From: Frigoribacterium sp. PhB160
Lineage (GTDB): Bacteria > Actinomycetota > Actinomycetes > Actinomycetales > Microbacteriaceae
Direction: 5' to 3'
Assembly: GCF_003751785.1 (NCBI RefSeq)
Contig: NZ_RKIE01000002.1
Location: 558,001-622,000 of the forward strand
Length of the DNA stretch: 64,000 nucleotides
The notes under the pieces were generated by a model that made no database searches, was not told the DNA's origin, and saw only the letters and a list, made by a program, of their open reading frames with translations. Each line of letters starts with the position of its first letter. The stretch's first letter is position 1. Shown here in pieces: positions 39,704 to 48,683 of the stretch. A program made the translations under genes and the position numbers.

Positions 39704-40432
39704 TCAGACGAACAGGTTCGCGCGCTCGAGGTCTTCGGCGAAGTCGACCTCGACGGCGTAGAGGTCGGTGATGTCCACGGGCTCAAAGAGTAGCCCGTCC
39801 TGCTCGATCGCCAGTTCGATGCCGCGCTCGAAGTAGTCCTGCGCGCCGACCTTGCCCAGCTGGCGCTGGAGCGCCTGCTTGTCGGCGCCGGAGACGTAGT
39901 TGATGCCGACGGCCTCGCCGAGCCCGCCCTTGACCTGCTTCGACAGCTCGTCGATGTAGCCCTCGGCGTCGGTCGTGTACTTGACCTCTTCGTCGGAGAC
40001 CTTCGAGGTGTTGACCGTGACGAACGACTGGTCGTCGCGGACGAGGCGCGCGGCGCGCTTCAGGGCCTCGGGGTCGAAGACGACGTCGCCGTTCATCCAC
40101 AGGACGCCGCCCGCGGCGCTGGCCTGCAGGGCGCGGAGCAGGCTCTTCGACGTGTTGGTCTGGTCGTACTGCTCGTTGTAGACGAACGAGGCGTCGGGGA
40201 AGGCCTCGACGATGTGCTCGAACTTGTAGCCGACGACGACCGTGATGCGGGCGCGCTCGCCGAAGGCCTCGTGGATGTTCTCGAACTGCTGCTGCATGAT
40301 CGTGCGGCCGTCGCTCAGCTCGGTGAGCGACTTGGGCAACGAACGCCCGAGGCGGCTGCCGAGCCCGGCGGCCAGGATGACGACCTGCTGGGCGGCGATG
40401 TCGTTCTTGCGGTTCATGTCGGTGCGGCTCAC
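39704..40432 (-). CDS. NTP-transferase / sugar- or polyol-phosphate cytidylyltransferase (LicC-like)
   Basis: A 242-residue nucleotidyltransferase. The pyrophosphorylase signature AAGLGSRLGRSLPKSLTEL is at residues ~23-41, followed by VVVGYKFEHIVEAFPDASFVYN, TNTSKSLLRAL, GGVLWMNGDVVFDPEAL (metal-binding Asp) and a C-terminal VDITDLYAVEVDFAEDL (second metal Asp). Layout matches phosphocholine cytidylyltransferases such as LicC and related CDP-polyol synthases; glycerol-, choline- or ribitol-phosphate are all possible substrates. The GTG at 40432 is chosen over the ATG at 40417 because GAGGAG sits 6 nt upstream. First gene of the left-pointing arm. Confidence 0.85.
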   Translation of the reverse strand: MSRTDMNRKNDIAAQQVVILAAGLGSRLGRSLPKSLTELSDGRTIMQQQFENIHEAFGERARITVVVGYKFEHIVEAFPDASFVYNEQYDQTNTSKSLLRALQASAAGGVLWMNGDVVFDPEALKRAARLVRDDQSFVTVNTSKVSDEEVKYTTDAEGYIDELSKQVKGGLGEAVGINYVSGADKQALQRQLGKVGAQDYFERGIELAIEQDGLLFEPVDITDLYAVEVDFAEDLERANLFV

Positions 40433-40685
40433 GTCTTGCTCCTCACAGGGGCGAGGACGGGTATCTCCGTCGTCCTCGGTCGCCCCGGCGGATCGGAAGG
40501 CCGCCGTCATCGGGGCCGATTCCGTCTCGTGTTCGAGCGGAGTTCACCGCGGAGCCTCGATCTGGACACGTCGTCGTGCTTCCCCAGAGTAGCGTGCGCC
40601 TCCTCGTCGGGGTACGTCGCGGGGCATAGTCGTGTCCTTTTCGTGATGCGACGACGCCGTGCGGGTGACGGGGCACGACGGGCGG

Positions 40686-40691
40686 TACGGT
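40686..40691 (+). promoter_or_regulatory. -10 element TACGGT, leaderless promoter of the ABC ATPase
   Basis: TACGGT ends 6 nt before the ATG at 40698 and supports this distal start for the extended protein. The 265-nt gap before it holds no recognisable gene; it includes one GCGCCTCCTCG motif (40596-40606) and the divergent cytidylyltransferase upstream region. Confidence 0.55.
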
Positions 40692-40697
40692 TGACCG

Positions 40698-42176
40698 ATG
40701 GTTCCTGAGCGCGACGACCAGACGGGTGCGCACCCCGGTCGACCGCAGGGCCACGGCGACGACACGGGCACACGGGGGGACGCGATGGACGACGAGGCGA
40801 CGGCGCGCGAGGCGACCGGCCCGCAGGAGGCGCGGGTCGGCGACGAGGCCGCTGCGGCCCCCTCCTCGGCGGCGCCCGCGCGGCCGGGATCGACTCCCGG
40901 CGGCTCCCGGCCCGCCCCCAAGCGCAAGCCCTCCTCCCCGCGCACCGCCGCCGACCGGTCGGCCGCGGCGAAGAAGGCCGCCGCCACACGGGCCGCGAAC
41001 GCCCGGGCTCGGGCAGCCGCCGCGGCCGCGGCCGCCGCCGCAGCAGCCGAGGAGGCCGAGGTCGCCGAGGACGCCGTCGTCGACGCGGAGGTCGCGACCG
41101 AGGCCGGCACGGCGACGCCCGAGACGGTGGACGAGCCGACGGATGCGCCTGCGGGACCCGTGGACGACGCGCCCGAGCTCGTCGAGGCCGCTCCGTCGCA
41201 GGACGACGAGACAGCCGACGACGGGTCCGGGGCCGAGGCCGTGGCCGTGGCCGTGGCCGAGGACGCTCCGTCGACCTCGCTCGTGACGGCGCCCGGAGGC
41301 GAGGTCGACGCCGACGCAGACGTCGACGCCGACGCCGAGGCAGAGGCCGAACCAGAGGCCGAAGCCGAGGCCGAGGCCGAGGCCGAGACGTCGGGCGAGC
41401 CCGACCCGGGCGAACGGCCGGTCGTCCTCTCGATCAAGGGCCTCGTCAAGCGCTACGGCGGGACCGTGGCCGTCGAGGGTGTCGACCTCGAGGTGCGCGC
41501 CGGCTCCTTCTACGGCATCGTCGGGCCCAACGGCGCCGGCAAGACGACGACGTTGTCGATCGTGACCGGGCTGCTCCGCCCCGACGAGGGCACCGTGACG
41601 GTGCTCGGCTCCGACGTCTGGGCCGACCCCGCCGCGGCCAAGCGCGCCCTCGGCGTGCTGCCCGACCGCCTCCGGCTCTTCGACCGGCTCACCGGCGCCC
41701 AGCTGCTCTACTACTCCGCCACCCTCCGGGGCCTCGACGGGTCGACGGCGCGCAAGCGCTCGGCCGACCTCGCCGAGGCCTTCGGGCTGCAGGACGCCCT
41801 CGGGCGCCTGGTCAGCGACTACTCGGTCGGCATGACGAAGAAGATCGCCCTGGCGGCCGCCGTCATCCACTCGCCGCGCGTGCTGGTGCTCGACGAGCCC
41901 TTCGAGTCGGTCGACCCGGTCTCGGCCGCCACCGTCACCGAGGTGCTGCAGCGCTACGTCGCCGGCGGCGGCACGGTGCTGCTGTCGAGCCACAGCATGG
42001 ACCTCGTCGAGCGCATCTGCGACAGCGTCGCAGTGATCGTCGACGGCCACGTGCTGGCCAGCGGCTCGGTCGACGAGGTGCGCGCCGGACGCTCGCTCGA
42101 GCAGACGTTCGTGGAGCTCGCGGGCGGCCGCGCCGTGACGGAGGGCATGGAATGGTTGCAGAGCTTCTCCGACTGA
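40698..42176 (+). CDS. ABC transporter ATP-binding protein with long disordered N-terminal extension
   Basis: A 492-residue protein. The first ~240 residues have no folded domain: a polar start, a basic/Ala tract (KRKPSSPRTAADRSAAAKKA, then a long poly-Ala run), and an acidic tract of Glu/Ala/Asp repeats. The ABC domain occupies about 242-490: Walker A GIVGPNGAGKTTTLSIV, signature YSVGMTKKIALAAAV, Walker B RVLVLDEPFESVDPVS and VLLSSHSMDLVERIC. The ABC part is of the drug/ABC-2 type (CcmA/YhaQ-like). The next gene, an integral membrane protein starting inside this one, is the likely permease. The leaderless promoter supports the full-length start. Confidence 0.85.
   Translation: MVPERDDQTGAHPGRPQGHGDDTGTRGDAMDDEATAREATGPQEARVGDEAAAAPSSAAPARPGSTPGGSRPAPKRKPSSPRTAADRSAAAKKAAATRAANARARAAAAAAAAAAAAEEAEVAEDAVVDAEVATEAGTATPETVDEPTDAPAGPVDDAPELVEAAPSQDDETADDGSGAEAVAVAVAEDAPSTSLVTAPGGEVDADADVDADAEAEAEPEAEAEAEAEAETSGEPDPGERPVVLSIKGLVKRYGGTVAVEGVDLEVRAGSFYGIVGPNGAGKTTTLSIVTGLLRPDEGTVTVLGSDVWADPAAAKRALGVLPDRLRLFDRLTGAQLLYYSATLRGLDGSTARKRSADLAEAFGLQDALGRLVSDYSVGMTKKIALAAAVIHSPRVLVLDEPFESVDPVSAATVTEVLQRYVAGGGTVLLSSHSMDLVERICDSVAVIVDGHVLASGSVDEVRAGRSLEQTFVELAGGRAVTEGMEWLQSFSD
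41308..41392 (+). repeat. GAC/GCC and GAG/GCC codon repeats encoding (D/E)A repeats
   Basis: Tandem 6-nt units give DADADVDADAEAEAEP... and then EAEAEAE in the acidic part of the ABC ATPase extension. Confidence 0.75.
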
Positions 42177-43717
42177 GGCTCCAGACGATCGCCAACACCG
42201 TCCGCACGACCCCGGGTCGGCTGATGGTCACGGTCGTCTCGGTCCTCCTCGTCCTCGTCGCCTCGCTCGTCCTCTCCGGCCTGGCCGGGGGACTCCGCGA
42301 CGCCCCCCTCTCCGACGTGCGCGCGCTCGTCGTCGGCGGGGGAGCCCTCGTGCTCGTGGGCTTCGCCGTCGTGCCCTTCGCGACGGTGCGGCCCCCGTGG
42401 CACGACCCCCGACGCCTGGCCGTGCTCGGCGTCCCGGCGACGCCCGCGGCGGTCGGCCTCGCCCTGGGCGCGGCCGTCGGCCTGCCCACCCTCGCCCTCG
42501 CGGTGCTGTCGACGGGCTACGTGCGCTCGTGGGACTCGGGGTCGGGCGTCGCGACGGCGGCCGTCCTCGCCGCCCTCATGGCCGGGGCCACGGCGTTGCT
42601 CCTCGCCCTCGTCGCCTCCACCGTCAACGCCGTGCTGCTGACGACCCGTCGCTCGCGCCAGTTCCTCACGGTCGGCGCGGTCGTCGTCGCCCTGCTGCTC
42701 GTGCCCCTCGTCATCGACCTCGTCCGGTCGACCCTGCCGGGCGGCTCGGGCACCGGCGTCATCGCGGACGCCCTCGCCTGGACGCCCTTCGGCGCGGCGC
42801 TGGCGCTGCCCGGCCACGTCGCGGCCGGCGACTCCGGTCGCGTCGCCGCCGACGTGGTCGTCGCCGTCGTCACGCTCGCGGGCCTCGTCGCGGCCTGGCG
42901 GGCCCTCGTGGCTCGCGGCCTCGCCGACCGGCCCGAGGCCGACGACGCCCCGGGCTCGCCGACGCTCGGCTGGTTCGACTTCGTCCGCGCCGGGCCGACC
43001 GGCGCCGTGGCCGCCCGCAGCCTGACCTACTGGGCGCGCGACGCCCGGTACCGGATGTCGCTCGTCATCCTCCCCTTCCTGCCCCTGCTCGTCGTGCCGC
43101 TCGGCATCGCCGGCGTGAGCTGGCACTGGCTCGCCCTCGTGCCCGTGCCCCTCATGTGCCTCATCCTCGGCTTCCTGCCGCACAACGACGTCGCGTACGA
43201 CAGCACCGCGCTGTGGCTGCACGTGGCGACCGACACGAAGGGCCTGGCGGACCGCGTGGGCCGGCTCGCGCCTCCGTTGCTGATCGGGGTGCCCCTGGTC
43301 GTGGTCGGGTCGCTCGTGGCCGTCTGGGCGTTCGGCGACTGGACCGCCCTGCTGCCCGAGCTCGGCGTCAGCGCCGGGCTGCTGCTCAGCGGCCTCGGGC
43401 TCTCGAGCGTGATGTCGGCGGCGATGCCGTACGCCGCGGTGCGGCCGCACGACGACCCGTTCCAGCAGCCGCAGGCCGCCGGCAGCGCGTCGGTGACGGC
43501 CCAGGTGACGATGATCGCGGGGACGCTGCTGCTCACCGCGCCCGCGTTCTGGTTCGCCGGTCGGCACCTGCTCGCGGGAGTCGACGGGGCCGGCGGCTGG
43601 TCGTTCGCGACGGGGGTCGGCGTGGGGCTCGTCGTGCTCGTGGTCGGCGTGCTGGCGGGCGCCCGGGTGTTCGCCGCGCGCGCACCGGAGCTCCTCGCGT
43701 TCACCCTCCGCAGCTAG
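42152..43717 (+). CDS. Integral membrane protein, probable ABC permease partner
   Basis: A 521-residue protein with about 12 membrane helices and few conserved motifs, opening LLRLRLQTIANTVRTTPGRLM (basic amphipathic) and then VTVVSVLLVLVASLVL. Mid-protein loops include LTYWARDARYRMSL and FLPHNDVAYDSTALWLHVATDTKG, a segment I associate with actinobacterial ABC-2-like permeases annotated only as 'transporter'. It starts 25 nt inside the ABC ATPase gene, so the two probably form one exporter. Substrate unknown. Confidence 0.75.
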   Translation: MVAELLRLRLQTIANTVRTTPGRLMVTVVSVLLVLVASLVLSGLAGGLRDAPLSDVRALVVGGGALVLVGFAVVPFATVRPPWHDPRRLAVLGVPATPAAVGLALGAAVGLPTLALAVLSTGYVRSWDSGSGVATAAVLAALMAGATALLLALVASTVNAVLLTTRRSRQFLTVGAVVVALLLVPLVIDLVRSTLPGGSGTGVIADALAWTPFGAALALPGHVAAGDSGRVAADVVVAVVTLAGLVAAWRALVARGLADRPEADDAPGSPTLGWFDFVRAGPTGAVAARSLTYWARDARYRMSLVILPFLPLLVVPLGIAGVSWHWLALVPVPLMCLILGFLPHNDVAYDSTALWLHVATDTKGLADRVGRLAPPLLIGVPLVVVGSLVAVWAFGDWTALLPELGVSAGLLLSGLGLSSVMSAAMPYAAVRPHDDPFQQPQAAGSASVTAQVTMIAGTLLLTAPAFWFAGRHLLAGVDGAGGWSFATGVGVGLVVLVVGVLAGARVFAARAPELLAFTLRS

Positions 43718-43729
43718 GCCACGCCGTCG

Positions 43730-43735
43730 TACGAT
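43730..43735 (+). promoter_or_regulatory. -10 element TACGAT, leaderless promoter of the DUF3039 gene
   Basis: TACGAT ends 7 nt before ATG 43743; this rules against the ATG at 43734, which lies inside the hexamer. Confidence 0.55.
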
Positions 43736-43742
43736 GGTCGGC

Positions 43743-44003
43743 ATGAGCAACACGGAAACCGGCGGTGGCCTCGACGTCCTCGATCGCGAGCTCGAGAAGC
43801 TCCTCACGGAGGACGTAGTCGACCCGGGCGACCACGAGCGCTTCTCGCACTACGTGAAGAAGGACAAGATCATGGAGTCGGCCATGAGCGGCAAGCCCGT
43901 CAAGGCCCTCTGCGGCAAGAAGTGGACCCCGGGTCGCGACCCGGAGAAGTTCCCTGTCTGCCCGACCTGCAAGGACATCTACGAGAAGATGAAGTCCGAG
44001 TAG
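43743..44003 (+). CDS. DUF3039 protein
   Basis: An 86-residue protein of a family found only in Actinobacteria. Conserved parts: LDRELEKLLTEDVVDPGDHE, RFSHYVKKDKIMESAMSGKP, ALCGKKWTPGRDPEKFPVCP and the terminal CPTCKDIYEKMK. One Cys in ALCGKKW and the CPTC pair could bind zinc. Function unknown; its conservation and size suggest a role in transcription or translation, but nothing in the window shows this. It converges with pncB over 34 nt. Confidence 0.88.
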   Translation: MSNTETGGGLDVLDRELEKLLTEDVVDPGDHERFSHYVKKDKIMESAMSGKPVKALCGKKWTPGRDPEKFPVCPTCKDIYEKMKSE

Positions 44004-44037
44004 CCGGCGTCCAGGCGGCGGCCGCGGTCGCGGCGAG

Positions 44038-45327
44038 TCAGCGGTAGACCGTCGGCAGCACCGGCTCGCCACGGCTGAGGCGCAGGGCGTCGGCCGGGAG
44101 CTCGGCCACGGCCGCGGCGCGGTGCTCACGGGCCCGGGCCGTGCCGGCCTCGCCGAGCCATCGCTCGTCGACGACCCCGCCGGTGACGAGCGGCACCAGC
44201 AACGGTCGCTCGCCGTCGCGGGCGTCGTCGTCGCCGATGCGCACCAGCTCGGTGGTCGCGACCCCGTCGGCCAGCACGCGGACAGGTGCCTTGCGGCCGC
44301 CGACCGTCGCCTTCTCGGCCGACTTCTTGGCGACCGACACCCAGGCGCCGTCGCCGTCGCGCCGGGCGACGAGCTTGAAGACCATGCCCGCGGCGGGGTG
44401 GCCCGAGCCGGAGACGACGGAGGTGCCGACGCCGAAGGCGTCGACGGGAGCCGCGCGGAGGGCCGCGATCGTGTGCTCGTCGAGGTCGTTGGTGACGGTG
44501 ATCTTCGTGCCGGTCGCCCCGAGCTCGTCGAGCTGGCGACGCACCTGTGCCACGACCGACGGCAGGTCGCCGCTGTCGATGCGGACGGCGCCGAGACCGG
44601 TGCCGGCGACCTCGACGGCCGTGCGGACGGCCGTGGGCACGTCGTAGGTGTCGACGAGCAACGTCGTGCCCGGCCCGAGCGTGGCGACCTGGGCGCGGAA
44701 GGCGTCTTCTTCCGTGTCGTGGAGGAGGGTGAACGCGTGGGCGGCGGTGCCCATCGTCGGGACGCCCCACGTGCGCCCGGCCTCGAGGTTGCTCGTGGCG
44801 CCGAAGCCGGCGATCCAGGCGGCGCGGGCGGCGGAGACGGCGCTGCGCTCGCCGGTGCGGCGTGAGCCCATCTCGGCGAGCGGTCGCCCGTCGGCGGCCG
44901 ACACCATGCGCGCGGCGGCGCTCGCGACGGCCGAGTCGTAGTTGAAGACGCTGAGCGCGAGGGTCTCGAGGAGGACCCCCTCGGCGAAGCTCGACTCGAC
45001 GACGAGGATCGGCGACCCGGGGAGGTAGACCTCGCCCTCCGCGTAGCCGCGCACGTCGCCCGAGAACCGGTAGTCGGCGAGCCAGTCGATCGTGCGGTCG
45101 TCGACGATGCGGCCGGCCCGCAGCCACTCGAGCTCGGGCTCGCCGAACCGGAATCGCGACAGCTCGTCGAGGAAGCGCCCGGTGCCCGCGACGACGCCGT
45201 AGCGACGGCCCTCGGGGAGGCGCCGGGCGAAGAGCTCGAAGACGCAGGCGCGGTCGGCGGTGCCCGCCTGGAGGGCGGCCTCGACCATCGTGATCTCGTA
45301 CCGGTCGGTCAGCAGCGCGCTCGTCAC
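44038..45327 (-). CDS. pncB: Nicotinate phosphoribosyltransferase
   Basis: A 429-residue enzyme of the Preiss-Handler pathway that makes nicotinate mononucleotide from nicotinate and PRPP. Signatures: [57 protein letters not shown]-type segment, [14 protein letters not shown] (His region phosphorylated in PncB), [33 protein letters not shown] and [11 protein letters not shown] (phosphate-binding). The GTG start has TAGGCT 6 nt upstream. It is divergent from murI across only 41 nt; together with nudC it covers NAD synthesis and breakdown. Confidence 0.93.
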   Translation of the reverse strand: MTSALLTDRYEITMVEAALQAGTADRACVFELFARRLPEGRRYGVVAGTGRFLDELSRFRFGEPELEWLRAGRIVDDRTIDWLADYRFSGDVRGYAEGEVYLPGSPILVVESSFAEGVLLETLALSVFNYDSAVASAAARMVSAADGRPLAEMGSRRTGERSAVSAARAAWIAGFGATSNLEAGRTWGVPTMGTAAHAFTLLHDTEEDAFRAQVATLGPGTTLLVDTYDVPTAVRTAVEVAGTGLGAVRIDSGDLPSVVAQVRRQLDELGATGTKITVTNDLDEHTIAALRAAPVDAFGVGTSVVSGSGHPAAGMVFKLVARRDGDGAWVSVAKKSAEKATVGGRKAPVRVLADGVATTELVRIGDDDARDGERPLLVPLVTGGVVDERWLGEAGTARAREHRAAAVAELPADALRLSRGEPVLPTVYR

Positions 45328-45333
45328 GCCGCC

Positions 45334-45339
45334 AGCCTA
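45334..45339 (-). promoter_or_regulatory. -10 element TAGGCT, leaderless promoter of pncB
   Basis: TAGGCT on the minus strand ends 6 nt before GTG 45327. It is 16 nt from the murI -10 on the other strand, so the two promoters overlap. Confidence 0.6.
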
Positions 45340-45355
45340 GGCGCACGGCGACGGG

Positions 45356-45361
45356 TAGGCT
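45356..45361 (+). promoter_or_regulatory. -10 element TAGGCT, leaderless promoter of murI
   Basis: TAGGCT ends 7 nt before GTG 45369; back-to-back with the pncB promoter. Confidence 0.6.
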
Positions 45362-45368
45362 CGTCGGC

Positions 45369-46211
45369 GTGACGGACGCACCCATCGGAGTCTTCGACAG
45401 CGGCGTCGGCGGCCTCACCGTCTCGCGCGCGATCATCGACCAGCTGCCGCGCGAGTCGATCCTCTACGTCGGCGACACCGTCCACTCGCCCTACGGGCCC
45501 AAGCCGATCGCCGACGTCCGCGCCTACGCCCTCGCGGTCATGGACGACCTCGTCGCGCAGGGCGTGAAGCTGCTCGTCATCGCCTGCAACACCGCGTCGG
45601 CGGCCGTGCTCCGCGACGCCCGCGAGCGCTACACCGCGGCCCGCGGCATCCCCGTGGTCGAGGTCATCCAGCCCGCCGTGCGATCGGCCGTCGGCCAGAC
45701 CCGCACGGGTCGAGTGGGCGTCATCGGCACCGAGGGCACCATCCGCTCGCGCGCCTACGAAGACGCCTTCGCCGCGGCCGCCGGGCTGACCCTCGTCACC
45801 CGCGCCTGCCCGCGCTTCGTCGAGTTCGTCGAGGCCGGCGACACGTCGAGCCCCGAGCTGCGGGCCGTCGCCGAGGAGTACCTCGCGCCCCTCCGCGCCG
45901 CCGAGGTCGACACCCTCGTGCTCGGCTGCACGCACTACCCGCTGATGTCGGCCGCGATCCAGTACGTGATGGGGCCGGAGGTGCGGCTCGTGTCGAGCGC
46001 GGAGGAGACCGCCGCCGACGTCTACCGCACCCTCGTCGACCACGACCTCGAGGCCCCCGCCGGCAGCGTCCCGCGCTACGAGTTCGAGGCGACCGGCGGC
46101 GACGAGGGCGGGTTCCTCCGGCTGGCGAAGCGGTTCCTCGGGCCCGAGGTCTCACGCGTCGGGCACCTCGAGACCGGGGCGATCGAGCTGCCGGGAGCGG
46201 GGCGCCGGTGA
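45369..46211 (+). CDS. murI: Glutamate racemase
   Basis: A 280-residue cofactor-independent racemase that supplies D-glutamate for peptidoglycan. Both catalytic cysteines are visible: [15 protein letters not shown] (about residue 73) and LGCTHYPLM (about residue 187). The N-terminal [14 protein letters not shown] and [19 protein letters not shown] are diagnostic. The GTG start follows a leaderless -10. RNase PH and RdgB follow in the same direction, the common actinobacterial order murI-rph-rdgB. Confidence 0.95.
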   Translation: MTDAPIGVFDSGVGGLTVSRAIIDQLPRESILYVGDTVHSPYGPKPIADVRAYALAVMDDLVAQGVKLLVIACNTASAAVLRDARERYTAARGIPVVEVIQPAVRSAVGQTRTGRVGVIGTEGTIRSRAYEDAFAAAAGLTLVTRACPRFVEFVEAGDTSSPELRAVAEEYLAPLRAAEVDTLVLGCTHYPLMSAAIQYVMGPEVRLVSSAEETAADVYRTLVDHDLEAPAGSVPRYEFEATGGDEGGFLRLAKRFLGPEVSRVGHLETGAIELPGAGRR

Positions 46212-46239
46212 TCCTGCGCGACGCCGGCCGCGCCTCCTC

Positions 46240-46260
46240 GTGCCCTTCGCCCGCGGGCAC
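46240..46260 (+). terminator. Hairpin between murI and rph
   Basis: GTGCCC / GGGCAC with a 9-nt loop, immediately after CCGCGCCTCCTCG (46228-46240), the reverse complement of the recurrent GGAGGCGCGG motif. Confidence 0.4.
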
Positions 46261-46311
46261 CGCCCGCCGCACCGCCACGACCACCGACCGCCGAGCCCCC
46301 CAGGAGGCACC

Positions 46312-47058
46312 ATGAGCGACACCACCGACCCCACCGTCCGCGCCGACGGCCGCCGCGCCGACCAGCTGCGCCCCGTCACCATCGAGACGGGCTGGAGCAC
46401 CCACGCCGAGGGCAGCGCGCTCGTCTCGTTCGGCGACACGAAGGTGCTCTGCACCGCCTCGTTCACGAACGGCGTGCCGCGCTGGCTCTCGGGCAAGGGC
46501 AAGGGCTGGGTCACGGCCGAGTACTCGATGCTGCCGCGGGCCACGAACTCGCGCAACGACCGCGAGAGCGTCAAGGGCAAGATCGGCGGGCGCACGCACG
46601 AGATCTCCCGCCTCATCGGCCGGAGCCTGCGCGCCGTCGTCGACACGAAGGCGCTCGGCGAGAACACCATCGTGCTCGACTGCGACGTCCTGCAGGCCGA
46701 CGGCGGCACGCGCACGGCGGCCATCACGGGCGCGTACGTCGCCCTGGCCCAGGCGATCGAGTGGGGCCGCGACAAGAAGTTCATCGCGCAGAAGGCGACG
46801 CCCCTCACCGACAGCGTCTCGGCCGTCTCGGTCGGCATCATCGACGGCGAGCCGATGCTCGACCTGGCCTACGTCGAGGACGTCCGCGCCGAGACCGACA
46901 TGAACGTCGTCATGACCGGGGCCGGCCTGTTCGTCGAGGTGCAGGGCACCGCCGAGGGCGCGCCCTTCGACCGCCGCGAGCTGGGCGCGCTGCTCGACCT
47001 CGCGGTGGCGGGCGGCGCCGACCTCACGGTGATCCAGCGGGAGGTGCTGGGCGCGTGA
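46312..47058 (+). CDS. rph: Ribonuclease PH
   Basis: A 248-residue phosphorolytic 3'-5' exoribonuclease that trims tRNA 3' ends. Family signatures: [92 protein letters not shown] and [14 protein letters not shown]. The ATG at 46312 has AGGAGG 5 nt upstream, the strongest ribosome binding site in the window. The GTGA junction couples it to rdgB. Processing of CCA-less tRNA precursors such as the tRNA-fMet here is its expected work. Confidence 0.95.
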   Translation: MSDTTDPTVRADGRRADQLRPVTIETGWSTHAEGSALVSFGDTKVLCTASFTNGVPRWLSGKGKGWVTAEYSMLPRATNSRNDRESVKGKIGGRTHEISRLIGRSLRAVVDTKALGENTIVLDCDVLQADGGTRTAAITGAYVALAQAIEWGRDKKFIAQKATPLTDSVSAVSVGIIDGEPMLDLAYVEDVRAETDMNVVMTGAGLFVEVQGTAEGAPFDRRELGALLDLAVAGGADLTVIQREVLGA

Positions 47059-47657
47059 CCCGGGTCGTCATCGCCACGCACAACCAGGGCAAGGTCGCCG
47101 AGCTGCGCCTGCTGCTCGCCGAGACCGCGCCGGGCGTCGAGCTCGTGGCCTACGACGGGCCCGAGCCGATCGAGGACGGCGAGACCTTCGCCGCGAACGC
47201 CCTCATCAAGGCCCGGGCGGCGGCCGCCCACACCGGGCTGCCGTCGCTCGCCGACGACAGCGGCATCTCGGCGCACGCCCTCGGCGGCCGACCGGGCATC
47301 CACTCGGCCCGCTACGCGGGCACCCGCGACGAGGACGACAACATCGACCTGCTGCTGACCGAGCTCTCCGGGGCCGCCGACCGCTCGGCGCACTTCTCCT
47401 GCGCCGCGGCGCTCGTCGTGCCGGCGTCCGCCGACGGCCGCGTCCCGGGCCGCGAGGTGGTCGAGCAGGGCGAGTGGCCGGGCGAGGTCCTGGAGGCGCG
47501 GGTCGGCACGGGCGGGCACGGGTACGACCCGGTGTTCCGGCCCGAGGGCGAGACCCGCAGCGCGGCGGAGCTCACGACGGGCGAGAAGAACGCGGTGAGC
47601 CACCGAGCGCGCGCCTTCCGCGCGATCGCGCCGCACGTGGCGGCGCTCGCCGACTGA
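47055..47657 (+). CDS. rdgB: RdgB/HAM1 non-canonical purine NTP pyrophosphatase
   Basis: A 200-residue house-cleaning enzyme that hydrolyses dITP, dXTP and ITP and so keeps deaminated purines out of DNA and RNA. Signatures: [79 protein letters not shown] and [12 protein letters not shown]. The start is the GTG of the GTGA overlap with rph. An insertion in the middle ([18 protein letters not shown]) is slightly longer than in E. coli. Confidence 0.94.
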   Translation: MTRVVIATHNQGKVAELRLLLAETAPGVELVAYDGPEPIEDGETFAANALIKARAAAAHTGLPSLADDSGISAHALGGRPGIHSARYAGTRDEDDNIDLLLTELSGAADRSAHFSCAAALVVPASADGRVPGREVVEQGEWPGEVLEARVGTGGHGYDPVFRPEGETRSAAELTTGEKNAVSHRARAFRAIAPHVAALAD

Positions 47658-47658
47658 C

Positions 47659-47725
47659 CCGCGGGCGCGCCGTGGGGCCGCCGACGCCGGGAGGCGCGGG
47701 GCCCGGTCGGGCTGATCGCCCGCGG
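47659..47725. terminator. Bidirectional hairpin between rdgB and dedA
   Basis: CCGCGGGCG (47659) pairs with CGCCCGCGG (47717); GGGGCC-type inner repeats and a GGGAGGCGCGGGG motif (47689-47701) lie inside. Confidence 0.5.
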
Positions 47726-47731
47726 TGGCCG

Positions 47732-48466
47732 TCAGGCCTGGGTCGACGCCTGGTCGGGGCTCGGCTCGACGGCCGGCGTCACGGGCTCGTCGTCGGGGGT
47801 CGTTCCGTCGGCCTCGTGCTGCTTCGCCTCGTGCACCCCGTGGAAGTAGTGGATCGCGATCGGGATCACCGTCGCGAGCACCGCGCCCAGCAGGATGAGG
47901 TCGATGTACTCGCTGACGAAGTCGGCGATCGGCGGGATGTGCCCGATGCCGAAGCCGAGCATCGTGACGCCGAAGCCCCAGACGATCGCCCCGATGCCGT
48001 TGTAGAGCGAGTAGCGCCGGTAGCTCATGTGCCCGACGCCGGCCATGATCGGCGCGAAGGTGCGCACCACGGGCACGAACCGCGCGATGATCACCGCGAG
48101 CGGGCCGAACTTCTCGAAGAAGGCGTTCGTCCGCCTGACGTTGGCCTTGCTGAAGAGGCCGCTCTCGCGGCGCTCGAAGATGCGCGGGCCGACCTTGTGG
48201 CCGATGAGGTAGCCGAGCTCGCCGCCCGCGAAGGCCGCGATGCCGATGAAGATCGCGATGAGCCAGATCGGCAGGCCGAGGGCGCCGGGGTTCGTCGCGG
48301 CGAGGATGCCCGTGATGATGAGCAGGGTGTCGCCGGGGAAGAGGAAGCCGATCAGCAGGCCCGTCTCGGCGAACACGAGCAGGCAGACGCCGAGGACGGC
48401 CCAGGGGCCGAACGCCGACAGGAGGTATTCGGGATCCAGCCACGAGATGGTCGCCAGGGGCAGCAT
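47732..48466 (-). CDS. DedA/SNARE-associated family membrane protein (first copy)
   Basis: A 244-residue protein with five or six membrane segments. The DedA core is clear: VFAETGLLIGFLFPGDTLL (Glu and Asp of the re-entrant loop), GGELGYLIGHKVG, FFEKFGPLAVIIARFVPVVR and TFAPIMAGVGHMSYRRY. The family includes undecaprenyl-phosphate and phospholipid flippases. The C-terminal 40 residues are acidic and disordered. Start ATG 48466 has AAAGAG about 6 nt upstream and a TAGCCT hexamer at 48497-48502. A second DedA with different sequence lies at 61991-62698. Confidence 0.88.
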   Translation of the reverse strand: MLPLATISWLDPEYLLSAFGPWAVLGVCLLVFAETGLLIGFLFPGDTLLIITGILAATNPGALGLPIWLIAIFIGIAAFAGGELGYLIGHKVGPRIFERRESGLFSKANVRRTNAFFEKFGPLAVIIARFVPVVRTFAPIMAGVGHMSYRRYSLYNGIGAIVWGFGVTMLGFGIGHIPPIADFVSEYIDLILLGAVLATVIPIAIHYFHGVHEAKQHEADGTTPDDEPVTPAVEPSPDQASTQA

Positions 48467-48496
48467 GGTTCTCTTTCTCGAGGTGCGGGTGGCCTC

Positions 48497-48502
48497 AGGC
48501 TA
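48497..48502 (-). promoter_or_regulatory. -10 element TAGCCT of dedA
   Basis: TAGCCT on the minus strand, 30 nt upstream of the ATG; gives a short leader with a ribosome binding site. Confidence 0.45.
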
Positions 48503-48561
48503 CTCGCGCGCGGCCGCGCTGACGAACGAGCGTGCGCGACGCGGCCCGGCGTCGCGATCGG

Positions 48562-48643
48562 TGCGGGAGAAGGGACTTGAACCCTCACGCCCGAAGGCAC
48601 AGGAACCTAAATCCTGCGTGTCTGCCGATTTCACCACTCCCGC
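48562..48643 (-). tRNA. tRNA-Leu (anticodon TAG)
   Basis: An 82-nt class II tRNA. The acceptor GCGGGAG pairs with CTCCCGC, discriminator A. The anticodon stem-loop CAGGA-TTTAGGT-TCCTG gives TAG. A variable arm TGCCTTCGGGCGT forms a short stem, and the T arm is GAGGG-TTCAAGT-CCCTT. CCA is not encoded. A TACACT hexamer (48655-48660) lies 11 nt upstream on the same strand and is a likely -10. Confidence 0.95.
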
Positions 48644-48654
48644 GGGCTGGGACG

Positions 48655-48660
48655 AGTGTA
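48655..48660 (-). promoter_or_regulatory. -10 element TACACT of tRNA-Leu
   Basis: TACACT on the minus strand, 11 nt before the mature 5' end. No convincing -35 box; a GAGGAGGCGCGG motif (48663-48674) occupies the adjacent gap. Confidence 0.45.
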
Positions 48661-48683
48661 CCGAGGAGGCGCGGACCGACCCG

